Below are positions 1 to 8,001 of a stretch of 64,000 nt of DNA, in pieces (positions within the stretch are counted from its first letter, which is position 1; every line of letters begins with the position of its first letter). The position numbers and the translations under genes are program-made. Source of the stretch: Bin87 sp965204395 (GTDB taxonomy: Bacteria; Chloroflexota; Dehalococcoidia; Lucifugimonadales; UBA3495). Under the pieces are notes generated by a model. It did not search any database. It was not told the origin of the DNA and worked only from the letters and a program-made list of their open reading frames with translations. The stretch covers positions 3,596,001-3,660,000 of the forward strand of contig OZ241987.1 in assembly GCA_965204395.1 (NCBI GenBank). The letters are read 5' to 3'.

Positions 1-210
1 GTTCCGCCACGATGGGCTTGAGTGTGTTGGCGGCATTGGGCATGAGATTGATGTCCTTGGGTAGTTTGAATTAGCGGTAATCAGAAGGCCCGCCCAAGGG
101 CTTGTACTAATGTTAACGTGCGGAGCCGGCAGAGGAGGCTCGCGGCTTTGGTGCGGGACGCTGGCGCGGGCGTCTCCAGCGGGTGTGCTGGGATCATATG
201 GCTTACGTGG

Positions 211-242
211 AAGGTCCCCGGCACCGGCGTGGCGGGGACCTT
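211..242. repeat. Perfect 10-bp inverted repeat (hairpin)
   Basis: AAGGTCCCCG at 211-220 pairs exactly with CGGGGACCTT at 233-242 around a 12-nt loop. Only three T residues follow on the plus strand, so it is a weak terminator candidate. It could equally be a recombination or protein-binding site at the edge of the recombinase element. Confidence 0.55.
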
Positions 243-458
243 TCGGGGATGTTCCCGCGGGATGTTTTAGTGGGAAGTCGGTGACTTGGGAGGTACCCCT
301 TGCCGTCGTTGGCGGCAGTCAGGGCGCTCTTTGATGCCGACGGTTGCTCGTTTCCAGTGTAGGCAGCCAAACGCGCCGACACTTGAAGCAACTGAGCGTA
401 CCGCTCAAATTGTTGCGTGATTTCCCAATGCTGACTTATTACCGATGCGACTTCAGGG

Positions 459-487
459 TTGACATGAGCGGTTTTAAGCGTTAGGAT
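459..487 (+). promoter_or_regulatory. Sigma70-type promoter for the recombinase-associated genes
   Basis: TTGACA at 459-464 and TAGGAT at 482-487 are separated by exactly 17 nt. The predicted start of transcription is near 494, which leaves about 60 nt of leader before the GTG at 553. It is among the closest matches to consensus in the window. Confidence 0.6.
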
Positions 488-552
488 TCCGGTGCATGAC
501 TCATGTCAATGGGTTTTGCGGCAATATTTGAGCGGTCGGGAGGTCGCACACC

Positions 553-1224
553 GTGATAGACATTATCGATCGTTTGGAAGCTGGTTTGCGGGAACAGCTG
601 CGGCAGGATGAAGTCGACCTGCAGGAGGCGGAGATGAATAGGCGTCGGGCGTATCTACGCAGGGAGCAGACTCAGGTGCTTCTAACGTTCGTTGAGCTAC
701 TTCGTGCTACGGCGGGGAGCGCGGACGATGAAACTGCGACTCCCGCATCGCTGACGGGTGGCAAGCTCGGGGGAGCTGCTGTTGATGAGCCGGCTTACGA
801 ACCCGGCGCCATTATCAGGGAGATGCGTGGGCCAGATTTCTGGCGACGTAACCCCGCCGTAGACCGCATGGGTGATCCTATCTACGATGTCAGCGTGGTT
901 TCCGGTCTGCCGAACTCGCGGGAACGGGCGCTCGCTGCGGCGCGGGTTTACGGTTACCGTCTCAGGGAATTGTCCTTGGCTGAGGCAATTTTTCGCACTG
1001 GAGAAACAAACGCCAGTAGTCCCCAGTCGATTCGTGGCTCGTTGGGCGGTTTGGTCAAATACGGTGGCGACTGGAAACGTGAGCGTGGTTGGTTGGTTTA
1101 CTGCGGCGACGAGTTGGAGGCCGACTGGGACACCCTCGAGCGACTCGGTCGTGAGACGACATCACTCAGGGAGGAGGCGCGCCAGGCAGAAGACACCGCT
1201 CAAGCTGAGAGTGATGAGGGTTGA
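553..1224 (+). CDS. Recombinase-associated protein, coiled coil plus possible winged helix
   Basis: A 223-residue protein with a GTG start that I cannot assign to a named family. Residues 1-50 are charged and likely coiled coil (LEAGLREQLRQDEVDLQEAE). The middle, about 55-85, is low-complexity linker. Residues 120-185 (ALAAARVYGYRLRELSLAEAIF, then SIRGSLGGLVKY and ERGWLVYCG) have the helix-helix-strand layout of HARE-HTH-like winged helices; that is an inference from pattern only. The C-terminus is acidic. It has its own promoter and lies 650 bp upstream of the serine recombinase on the same strand, so a regulatory or directionality role in the element is plausible but unproven. Confidence 0.65.
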   Translation: MIDIIDRLEAGLREQLRQDEVDLQEAEMNRRRAYLRREQTQVLLTFVELLRATAGSADDETATPASLTGGKLGGAAVDEPAYEPGAIIREMRGPDFWRRNPAVDRMGDPIYDVSVVSGLPNSRERALAAARVYGYRLRELSLAEAIFRTGETNASSPQSIRGSLGGLVKYGGDWKRERGWLVYCGDELEADWDTLERLGRETTSLREEARQAEDTAQAESDEG

Positions 1225-1361
1225 TGACAACGGTAGCCGTTGCGTGGGTTTGACGCGCGCGGCAAGGAGGTGCGATTCGTCAATGGGACCACCACGGGAA
1301 ACCGTGAGGGAGCGCGACTGGCGCACTCCGGTGAGGAATGAGAACCAAAGGAGGTAGTTTG

Positions 1362-1511
1362 ATGTCCGAAATGAAACCGGGTCGCAAGTGGCCTGGAATG
1401 AGAACGGAGCCGCGGGAGTTTGGACGCTGCGCCGCGGCCCCGGCACCGGACGAGGTCGAACTCGAAACGGCTTATTGTGATTCTAACGAGCAAGGTGGCG
1501 TCTTGCAATAG
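1362..1511 (+). CDS. Small hypothetical protein, possibly cut by an in-frame TAG
   Basis: A 49-codon frame starts at ATG 1362 behind a strong Shine-Dalgarno sequence (AAAGGAGG, 1347-1354) and ends in TAG at 1509-1511. The product is hydrophilic (MSEMKPGRKWPGM, then an acidic stretch) and matches no family I know. The same frame stays open for 80 more codons after the TAG, to TGA at 1752-1754. The gene may therefore be an interrupted longer protein of about 130 residues. Confidence 0.45.
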   Translation: MSEMKPGRKWPGMRTEPREFGRCAAAPAPDEVELETAYCDSNEQGGVLQ

Positions 1512-1754
1512 GCGCCGTCAGAGATTGCGAACAACCATAGGAAGGAGAATGCGACGAGTTTCGACGCCGTAGCCGTGGATGGTTTGGTTGCCGGCATCCC
1601 GATCGTCGGGGGCGTCGGTGAATTCGACTTGAAGGGAAAAGACGGTGTTCAGGTGAGGATGGAAGTGGAGGTAGGGCAGAACCGGGCACAGGTGGAATGG
1701 TTGAAGTCCCGGCTGTTTGGAGGCGTCGGGGACGAGGGTGGTGAAACCGCCTGA
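1512..1754 (+). pseudogene. Open frame after TAG; broken small gene or second short gene
   Basis: This frame continues the preceding small frame without a stop for 80 codons and has a protein-like end (EFDLKGKDGVQVRMEVEVGQ, then AQVEWLKSRLF). It has no well-placed start of its own. A good ribosome site, AGGAAGGAG at 1540-1548, is followed by ATG 1549 in the +1 frame, which stops after seven codons at 1570-1572. Either a one-base indel separates ATG 1549 from the rest, or the upstream TAG is a nonsense mutation, or translation begins weakly at GTG 1575. Confidence 0.35.
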
Positions 1755-1880
1755 GATGTTTTCCGGTCTGTGGAAGCCCAGTGGGTCATGACTGCTTGCA
1801 GGCAGTTTGTGGCCGGGGCTCCTAGGCCGGTTTCATTGTGATTGCGAAGGCTTGTTGAAACCCGGGAAGGAGCATTGAAA

Positions 1881-3410
1881 ATGCCTGACAATAAGAGGGC
1901 GGCTGCCTACGTGCGTGTGAGCACGGATGGGCAGGTCGAGGGAACTTCCCTCGACACTCAGCGGGAAAAGATATTTGAGCTTGCGAGGCAGGAAGGACGC
2001 ACGGTCTGGCAGGAAGACGTGTACGTCGATGTAGAGTCTGGGACGGTGTACGACCGCGCGTCGTTGCAGAGGCTTTTGGCGACGACCCGTTCTGGGCTGT
2101 ACGACAGGGTGTATGTCCTGAGGTCGGACCGGATGGCGCGTTCCGGGTTGGATCAGCTGAATCTGGTGATGGAGTTCAAAAAGGCGGGCGCGGAAGTGGT
2201 TTTCGTGGATGGAGTCTCCGGGACGGATGCGGTGTTGCAGTTGTTGCACTATGTCTCCGGATGGGCGGCTGAACGCGAGGCTCAGCTGATCAAAAAGAGG
2301 ACGGCTGACGGGAGATGGAGTGTGGCCTCCAACGGTCGTATGCTGGTTGGGCGAGTTCCTTACGGTTACGGTTACGACAAAGTCACGCAGAGCAGGTACG
2401 TTATTCCCGAGCATGCCAACATTGTTCGTAAGGTTTTCCGGATGAGGGCCAGCGGGATGCAATACCGCAGCATTGCGGGTGATCTGAACAAGAAGGGCAT
2501 TCGCACGGGGAAAGGGACGGTGTTTCGGTCGGTTACGATCAAGAGGATCCTGAACAGGACCTCGTACATCGGAGTGGACTACTACGGGCAGACCGAGGTA
2601 GTCGTCTTGCCCAGTGGCAGAACGAAAACGGTGCCACGTGCGCGCGAAAATTGGGTGGAGATCGTGGGGTACAGTCCGGTGATCGTGCCACGGTGGCTGT
2701 GGAACAAGGTGCAGGCGACGATAGGGATGCCGCAGGCGTCGGCAACAAAAGCGCGCGGGGAAGGTTATCTTCTGACCGGGTTGGTCAAGTGCGCTGATTG
2801 CGGGCGCGCTGTGGTGGGTTGCACTGCCGTGCGGAGCAAGAGCGGGAAGGAGTACCGGTACTACCGTTGCAACTGCGATTTCGTTAATCCCGGGCTGGCG
2901 ATGGCTTGTCACGCTGGTCAGATCAGCGGCGCGATGCTGGAGGGTGTCGTATGGGAGTACGCGCTGAACTTGGTCGCCAATCCGGCTGGCGCCATTGCGC
3001 AGATTTTGGCGCAGGCGCAGGAGGGTGAGGAGGACTTGGACGCCGAGATCGACAGGTGCAAGGCTGAGGTGCGGAAGTGCAGTGCTGAGGAGTTGCGGTT
3101 ACTGGAGGTGTATCGCAAAGGCGTGGTGAGCACGGATGCCTTCGAGTCCCAGAACGGTCCGGTGAAGGCGCTCAGAGAGGAGTGGGAAAGGCGGCTCCGC
3201 GCAGCCGATGAGAAAAGGGAAGCGATTGCCAGTGCCAAGGATGCCGGGCAGCAGGTGGAGGAATACTGCCAGAGGTTTCGGGACCGGATCAGTGATTTGG
3301 ATTTCCAGGGGAAAAGAGAGCTGCTGTACGCCCTGGGGATAAGGGTTTATGCGAAGCGTGACTACATCTCGATCAGCGCAGTGGTGGATCCTGGATTTGT
3401 GGCAAAGTGA
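1881..3410 (+). CDS. Large serine recombinase (site-specific integrase)
   Basis: A 509-residue large serine recombinase. The N-terminal resolvase domain carries AAYVRVSTDGQ with catalytic Ser14, and the VLRSDRMARS stretch supplies conserved arginines. A recombinase domain follows at about 150-260 (GRVPYGYGYD, then SVTIKRILNRTSYIG). Next is a zinc ribbon at about 295-340 (CADC, then YYRCNC), then a coiled coil at about 385-450 as in phage and transposon integrases. ATG 1881 is chosen because AAGGAGC lies just upstream; an in-frame TTG at 1842 has no such site. It should integrate or excise the element holding the upstream small genes, but I could not identify att sites. Confidence 0.9.
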   Translation: MPDNKRAAAYVRVSTDGQVEGTSLDTQREKIFELARQEGRTVWQEDVYVDVESGTVYDRASLQRLLATTRSGLYDRVYVLRSDRMARSGLDQLNLVMEFKKAGAEVVFVDGVSGTDAVLQLLHYVSGWAAEREAQLIKKRTADGRWSVASNGRMLVGRVPYGYGYDKVTQSRYVIPEHANIVRKVFRMRASGMQYRSIAGDLNKKGIRTGKGTVFRSVTIKRILNRTSYIGVDYYGQTEVVVLPSGRTKTVPRARENWVEIVGYSPVIVPRWLWNKVQATIGMPQASATKARGEGYLLTGLVKCADCGRAVVGCTAVRSKSGKEYRYYRCNCDFVNPGLAMACHAGQISGAMLEGVVWEYALNLVANPAGAIAQILAQAQEGEEDLDAEIDRCKAEVRKCSAEELRLLEVYRKGVVSTDAFESQNGPVKALREEWERRLRAADEKREAIASAKDAGQQVEEYCQRFRDRISDLDFQGKRELLYALGIRVYAKRDYISISAVVDPGFVAK

Positions 3411-3666
3411 CTCAAATGTTGCACACCGGATGCCGGTTGGCGAACTTGGGATGGGGGATGTTGCACATGGGGCTGTCGAGTCGTTCGCACCGAGGACAGC
3501 CATCGCATTTCCTTTGGCCGGTGCCGCTCCCCGCCTGCGTGCGTGGTTCCAGGACTGTAACCATAATCGGCTGCCTTTCTTCTACTTGCTGAGAAATTGA
3601 CTGCCGCGCCGGGAGTTGAAACCCGATGCGGCAAACTGAGACCAGTGTAACCTGTCGTCGAGAGCC
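3411..3666. other. Right flank of the recombinase, no gene seen
   Basis: This 256-bp stretch between the recombinase and the convergent dioxygenase gene has overlapping short frames with no ribosome sites or recognisable domains. It probably contains the right end of the element. I found no clear direct repeat shared with the left edge, and serine integrase crossover cores can be only two bases long. Confidence 0.4.
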
Positions 3667-4638
3667 TTAGCCCCAGATCGCAGCCACGCGGTATGCCAGT
3701 TGGGTGTTCGACTCGCGCACGTCGACAATTTCGGCCGGAGTATCGCCCAGGACGCCCAAGGCGATGATCCAGTTGAGGATCTCATGGTCTCCCGAATCCT
3801 GGATCTCCTCGGGCGTTAGTTCCGCAAGTTTGCTCCCCTTGCCCGACCGCACCATCTCCAGGTAACGCCGGTCGGTCTCCACGTCTATCTCCCGGCACTG
3901 GAACTTGTGGGCCAGGAAACTATGCGACCAACTCGACGACGCCACCACTGCGACGCGCTCGTCCCTCGTGTCCAGGAACCTGCGGATGCCCTGCCCCAGT
4001 TGGTAGCAACGTTTGGGCGTGGGACGCGGCGGATAGTCGGGCCCGGCCTCCTCGCCGTAGCAGTTCACGAACAACGGCAGTAGGGGGAACTTGCCCTCTG
4101 GGTCCAGGAACACCAGCGGGTTGATGATGGCGTGGGCCAATCCCCAGTCCCAGCCCCTTAGCGCGCTGGACGAGGCCATGTCGAACCCGTCGCGGATCAG
4201 GAAGTTCCGCATGTCCCGGGAGAAGTCCTTGGGGCAATGGAAAGTGAACTTGGTCTCCGGTTCGGCGTTCCACAGGTTGGTGCGGGCGGCTCCACGCTGG
4301 AAGGGATAACCGTCCACCTCGGCGCCCGTGTATAGGCAGAAGGGCGGCAGGTTGTCCTGTAGGAAATTCTCCGCCTGGTCGTCGCCGATGACCATCACCA
4401 CGTCGGGATTCCACTCGTGCAACCGGTCCCGCATGATCTCGAACGATTCGATGACCTTCTTCTGGTCGCTGATGTCCCGGCTGAGGCCGTTGTCGTCGCC
4501 CAATTCCGCAATCAGTTGTGCCGGCGGTTCGTATCCCGGCACACGCGCAAACACCCGTTCCCGACCCTGAGCCCACACCTCGGGCGGGGTGAGAATGATT
4601 GGTCCATGAGAACATCCCAATCCCAGTAGTTCAGCCAT
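3667..4638 (-). CDS. Class III extradiol ring-cleavage dioxygenase (LigB-like catalytic subunit)
   Basis: A 323-residue member of the LigB/protocatechuate 4,5-dioxygenase superfamily, which opens catechol-type rings with Fe(II) and O2. The N-terminal GLGCSHGP motif supplies His11 as a metal ligand. WDWGLAHAIINP (His169) fits the catalytic His region, SSSWSHSF lies at 234-241, and GDHEILNW at about 283-290 supplies the Glu ligand. The expected length matches. It stands alone on the minus strand with its own promoter. Neighbouring oxygenases and VOC proteins suggest a catabolic block, but the substrate cannot be read from sequence; a non-aromatic LigB homologue remains possible. Confidence 0.8.
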   Translation of the reverse strand: MAELLGLGCSHGPIILTPPEVWAQGRERVFARVPGYEPPAQLIAELGDDNGLSRDISDQKKVIESFEIMRDRLHEWNPDVVMVIGDDQAENFLQDNLPPFCLYTGAEVDGYPFQRGAARTNLWNAEPETKFTFHCPKDFSRDMRNFLIRDGFDMASSSALRGWDWGLAHAIINPLVFLDPEGKFPLLPLFVNCYGEEAGPDYPPRPTPKRCYQLGQGIRRFLDTRDERVAVVASSSWSHSFLAHKFQCREIDVETDRRYLEMVRSGKGSKLAELTPEEIQDSGDHEILNWIIALGVLGDTPAEIVDVRESNTQLAYRVAAIWG

Positions 4639-4689
4639 GTCGCCCTCCTGTCGAGCCGTTTCCCACGCTCGATCCCGTCAATTGCGACG

Positions 4690-4719
4690 ATTTTAGGTAC
4701 GCCCCCACAGCAATGTCAA
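4690..4719 (-). promoter_or_regulatory. Promoter for the LigB-like dioxygenase
   Basis: On the minus strand TTGACA (4719-4714) and TAAAAT (4695-4690) are 18 nt apart. Transcription would begin near 4683, about 45 nt before the ATG at 4638. Confidence 0.55.
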
Positions 4720-4937
4720 TTTGCTCGTCGTTACGCACAGGCAGCGCCGTCAATGTCAGGACTCGGTCACCGGAGTTTTCGGTCATCGGCGGACCGTCCA
4801 CTAACCCGAACATGGTGCGAACCGACCGTCTCAGGCGGGAGACGATCGAGGCCCTGGATATCTCCGCAAAGCGTCCAGTACCTATGCCTGCGAGTTCCTC
4901 GTGAGAAAGGGTTGCGTCGCGCCCGTTCCCGGGACGG

Positions 4938-5681
4938 CTACACCCGGCAGCAAGCGGCCCGGCATGCCGCCAGTCCCAGGAAACAACTCCGGCAGAAGCA
5001 GACCAGCGCCGCTACGCGCCCTGGTTTCCGGGCCTCATGTTCCTCGTGCTCATCTTCGTCCTCATGGTGACCATGATCATGCTCGCCTGAAAAATTCTCT
5101 CTGCCTTCCTTGATGAAGAACGGCACCAGGATCATGGACGCCACCGGGTCGGCCCACCACCAGGCGAGCAGAACGTTGAACCCGAGCCCAACCAGCACCG
5201 CCAGGTCCTGCAGGTCGCAGAACAGGCTCTCCACAGCCTCGGCCCGCAACGCTCGGGATTGCATCCGGGCCGCGATGCGCATCTTCGCCACGTACAGGCC
5301 GCTCATTACGACGGCGCTGGCCACGGCCAACCATACACCTGTAAGGCTGGGCTCCGGTCGTGGCAGCAAACCAACCAGGCTCACGATGGAGTGGACGGCG
5401 ACATAACCCGCCAACACAAAAAAGCTGATGCCGACCAGTCGCCGCGCCAAGTTGTCTGCCTCATCGTCGTCTTCGTGGTCGCCCTGCTCCCTGGACAACC
5501 GCCACACCAGTACGCCGCCTGCGAAAAGCTCGATGAGGCTGTCGGCTCCGAACGCGATCAGGACCACGCTGCCGGCCCGAAATCCGGCGAAGAATGCGAC
5601 CGCAGCCTCGGCCAGGTTCCAAATCAGGCCGATCCAGACGAGAATCAGAGCCGTTCGTCGGAGTGCATCAGTTTGAACCAC
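4938..5681 (-). CDS. Cation-diffusion-facilitator-like membrane transporter
   Basis: A 247-residue multi-pass membrane protein resembling the cation efflux family, which exports divalent metals by proton antiport. TM1 and TM2 read ALILVWIGLIWNLAEAAVAF and SVVLIAFGADSLIELFAG, with the family's acidic DSxxE pattern. More segments lie around residues 85-185. A His/Glu-rich stretch near 200-220 (GEHDHGHHEDEDEHEEHE) is a likely metal sensor or donor. The start is taken as GTG 5681 because GAGGAGG lies 11 nt upstream; the frame is open back to 5834 but that part looks non-coding. The Cys-rich C-terminal tail (CFCRSC, AACRAACC) is unusual for the family. Confidence 0.7.
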   Translation of the reverse strand: MVQTDALRRTALILVWIGLIWNLAEAAVAFFAGFRAGSVVLIAFGADSLIELFAGGVLVWRLSREQGDHEDDDEADNLARRLVGISFFVLAGYVAVHSIVSLVGLLPRPEPSLTGVWLAVASAVVMSGLYVAKMRIAARMQSRALRAEAVESLFCDLQDLAVLVGLGFNVLLAWWWADPVASMILVPFFIKEGRENFSGEHDHGHHEDEDEHEEHEARKPGRVAALVCFCRSCFLGLAACRAACCRV

Positions 5682-5957
5682 TGGGGAATGTCCCTCCTCA
5701 TTTCCCGTGGGGTTGGTTGCTATGTATGTATTAACAAGGGGTGTGGGCCGCTGACATCCTAACCGCAACTCCCCGATTAGGCTAGTATCCGGCATCCCCT
5801 TTATGACCAGAATAAGTTTACCTTGTTTCCACATCGGTTTCTAGAACGCGGGAAGCGCCATGCGGTAGGATGCAACGGTAGACTGGGTGCGCGCCTGGTT
5901 CGCAACTTATTCTCGCAAACATCGCGGATGCCCAAACTAACGGAAGAGGAAGGAACA

Positions 5958-6995
5958 ATGGCTGAACAACCCATCAGAGTGGGACTAATCGGCGCCGGCG
6001 GCAACGTGCGCAACCGGCATATTCCCGGATTTCAAGGCGTGGACGACTGCGAGATTGTTGCCGTCGCCAACCGGACGGTGCAGTCCGGCCGCGTGGTGGC
6101 CGACCAGTTCAACATCCCCAAGGTGTACTCGCATTGGCGCGAGGTGCTGGAAGACGATGAGGTCAACGCGGTGTGCATCGGCACCTGGCCCTACATGCAC
6201 CGCACCATGACCCTGGCCGCCCTGGAGGCCGGCAAGCACGTGCTCACCGAGGCCCGCATGGCCAACGACGCGGCGGAGGCCCGAGACATGCTGAACGCCT
6301 CCCTTGCGTACCCGCACCTGGTCTGCCAACTCACGCCCACCTCCACCAGCTACACCATCGACAACGTGATCAAGCGGCTGATCGACCAGGGGTATCTGGG
6401 CGAACTGCTGTCGGTTGATTTCACGTCCTTGCAGAACAATTTCGCCGATTTCGATGGTCCCGTCCACTGGCGGCACGACCGAGCCCTCAGCGGCCACAAC
6501 ACCCTGAACATCGGCGCGTCTTACGAGTCCATGATGCGTTGGCTGGGGCGCGGCAATCGCGTAATGGCGATGTCCAAGATCCACGTGCCCTACCGCCGGG
6601 ACGCGACCGGGCACCTGACCTCGTTGACGATTCCGGACCACGTCGACATCCTGTACGAGTTGGCCAACGGCGCCCAGGTGCACATGCAGATGAGCGCCAC
6701 GTCCGGCCTGAATCGCGGCAGCCAAATCTGGATGTTCGGCGCCGACGGCACCATCCACGTCGATTCCCAGCGCCGCGTGTGGGCCGGTAAGCGCGGCGAC
6801 ACAGAGCTGGCCGAGGTCCCCAATCCCCCGGAAACCCAAGCCCGCTACCGCGTCGAGGAACAGTTCACCAACGCCATCCGCGGCACCGAGATTGTCGATA
6901 TGGTGGCCTTTGAGACCGGCGTTCACTACATGGAGTGGACCGAGGCGGTGTACCGCAGCGCCATCGCCGGGCAGGCAGTTTACTTGCCTCTATAG
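5958..6995 (+). CDS. Gfo/Idh/MocA family NAD(P)-dependent oxidoreductase
   Basis: A 345-residue oxidoreductase of the glucose-fructose oxidoreductase / inositol dehydrogenase family. An N-terminal Rossmann fold has VGLIGAGGNVRNRH at residues 8-21. The usual EKP motif appears as VLTEARMA near residue 95, so the canonical lysine is missing. The C-terminal half is the family's alpha/beta domain. ATG 5958 follows GGAAGAGGAAGGAAC. It probably acts on a sugar, cyclitol or similar alcohol. Loss of the EKP lysine means the reaction may differ from classical members. Confidence 0.8.
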   Translation: MAEQPIRVGLIGAGGNVRNRHIPGFQGVDDCEIVAVANRTVQSGRVVADQFNIPKVYSHWREVLEDDEVNAVCIGTWPYMHRTMTLAALEAGKHVLTEARMANDAAEARDMLNASLAYPHLVCQLTPTSTSYTIDNVIKRLIDQGYLGELLSVDFTSLQNNFADFDGPVHWRHDRALSGHNTLNIGASYESMMRWLGRGNRVMAMSKIHVPYRRDATGHLTSLTIPDHVDILYELANGAQVHMQMSATSGLNRGSQIWMFGADGTIHVDSQRRVWAGKRGDTELAEVPNPPETQARYRVEEQFTNAIRGTEIVDMVAFETGVHYMEWTEAVYRSAIAGQAVYLPL

Positions 6996-7018
6996 GCCGG
7001 CCGGTCATTTGGAAAATT

Positions 7019-7046
7019 GTGGGGGCGCGTGGTTGTCCGCCCCTAC
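7019..7046. terminator. Hairpin between convergent genes
   Basis: GTGGGGGCG at 7019-7027 pairs with CGCCCCTAC at 7038-7046, with one G-T wobble and a 10-nt loop. It lies between the oxidoreductase and the convergent VOC gene and could stop transcription from both sides. It has no T-run, so intrinsic termination is unproven. Confidence 0.4.
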
Positions 7047-7088
7047 CGTGATATCTCTAAATGTCGAGACTGCGTACCTGATTGGCCG

Positions 7089-7526
7089 CTAGGCGGTCGC
7101 CAGTTCCTCAAACGGCGTCTCCGGCATGCCCTCCACCCACGTTGGATCGCGCAACTCCAGCCGGTTCCCGCTGGGGTCGTAGAAGTACAGTTCCCGGCCC
7201 GTGAACACGCCCCTGGCCCGATAGGTCAGATGCTCGATTGGAACGTTCCGCTCGTGGAATACCTTACACGCCAGTTCAAAGGTTTCGGGCGAAACCGTGA
7301 AGGAATGGTGTGCGCCCGAGTCGTCTTTCGACCGTTCTGCCCCCGCGCTGGGGCTCTCGCACAGCAGGATGTTGTGGTCGCCCACGTTGAAGCAGGACAT
7401 AACGTTATTGCCCAACCGTCCCACGGGGGCGAGGCCCAACAACTCACCGTAGAACTCTTCGGCCTCGTCCAGGTTATTGACCGGTATGGACCAGTGGGTC
7501 ACGCCTTCCACTTTCAAGATTGCCAT
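7089..7526 (-). CDS. VOC (glyoxalase/dioxygenase) superfamily protein
   Basis: A 145-residue vicinal-oxygen-chelate protein with two beta-alpha-beta-beta-beta modules. VTHWSIPVNNLDEAEEFYGELLGL starts module one and HHSFTVSPETFELACKVF starts module two. The end, ELYFYDPSGNRLELRDP, has the typical final Glu metal ligand. Candidate ligands are His11, the HH near residue 85 and this Glu. The ATG follows GGGAGGGCACC. The members' reactions vary widely (lactoylglutathione lyase, fosfomycin resistance, extradiol cleavage); its place in a catabolic block favours a ring- or adduct-processing role. Confidence 0.75.
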   Translation of the reverse strand: MAILKVEGVTHWSIPVNNLDEAEEFYGELLGLAPVGRLGNNVMSCFNVGDHNILLCESPSAGAERSKDDSGAHHSFTVSPETFELACKVFHERNVPIEHLTYRARGVFTGRELYFYDPSGNRLELRDPTWVEGMPETPFEELATA

Positions 7527-7735
7527 GGTGCCCTCCCGTTAATCGCTGCACGTAGGGTGGTCGGATCCAGGTTGATGTCGTTCTCGTGTCGAATTTGCGA
7601 TTCCAGTCTGGCATATCGTGCGAACCGTGGCAATCTCGTCACGCCCATACAAACCATGTGCTTTCCCCGGTTCGCGAAACTGCGCTGCCGCATAAAATCC
7701 TTTGCCGCCCGAACCAGGGCTTTTTCAAAGTTAAT

Positions 7736-7838
7736 CCGTCATTCCGGCGAAAGTCGAAGATGCGCCTGCGGCGTGCCGGAATCCAGAACATTTCGAACAC
7801 AACGATCTGCTGGATTCCGGCCAAAGCGGTAATGACGG
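7736..7838. repeat. REP-like inverted-repeat element, copy 1
   Basis: The outer arms are CCGTCATTCCGGCGAAAG and, at the other end, CCAAAGCGGTAATGACGG. The inner arms are TGCCGGAATCCAG and CTGGATTCCGG. The arrangement gives two nested hairpins over about 103 bp. A related element lies at 52791-52896. Similar CGTCATTCCGG...CCGGAATCCAG sequences are widespread in bacteria as non-autonomous repeats. Confidence 0.7.
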
Positions 7839-7898
7839 TTCGGGGTGAAAGGCCGCCATACGGGACTTTGAAAAGGCCCCGCGCCCGAACCGCGCGCA

Positions 7899-7928
7899 TT
7901 GACTGCCTAATGCCCCGTGCGATATTGT
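7899..7928 (+). promoter_or_regulatory. Promoter candidate for the luciferase-like monooxygenase
   Basis: TTGACT at 7899-7904 and TATTGT at 7923-7928 are 18 nt apart. Transcription would start near 7935 and give a leader of about 67 nt before ATG 8002. Confidence 0.4.
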
Positions 7929-8001
7929 CCGATCATCAGGATTGACGCGGGCGTTCCATGTTGCGAGTTAGGCATTCCCCGCGCACTTATGAGGAGTACT
8001 C

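Larger units (their letters stand above)
74..552. other. Gene-free left edge of the mobile element
   Basis: No reading frame here has both a credible start and protein-like composition. The stretch holds a perfect 10-bp hairpin at 211-242 and a strong sigma70-type promoter at 459-487 that points at the gene starting at 553. GC-rich runs around 120-250 could form RNA structure, but I recognise no RNA family. Confidence 0.5.
7527..8001. other. Intergenic region with a REP-like element and a promoter
   Basis: Between divergent VOC and monooxygenase genes. It holds the inverted-repeat element at 7736-7838 and a promoter candidate at 7899-7928. The short frames across it are shadows of the repeat. 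I see nothing else in it. Confidence 0.5.

Noticed and set aside
1..73. Possible partial minus-strand gene off the left edge (MPNAANTLKPIVAE from ATG at 43)
   Set aside because: Only 14 codons lie in the window, there is no clear ribosome site, and overlapping frames on the other strand are equally open. Too little to support.
1833..2912. Long minus-strand frame opposite the serine recombinase
   Set aside because: Fully overlaps a convincing recombinase with all domains; low-complexity Arg/Pro composition and no domain match. A GC-rich shadow.
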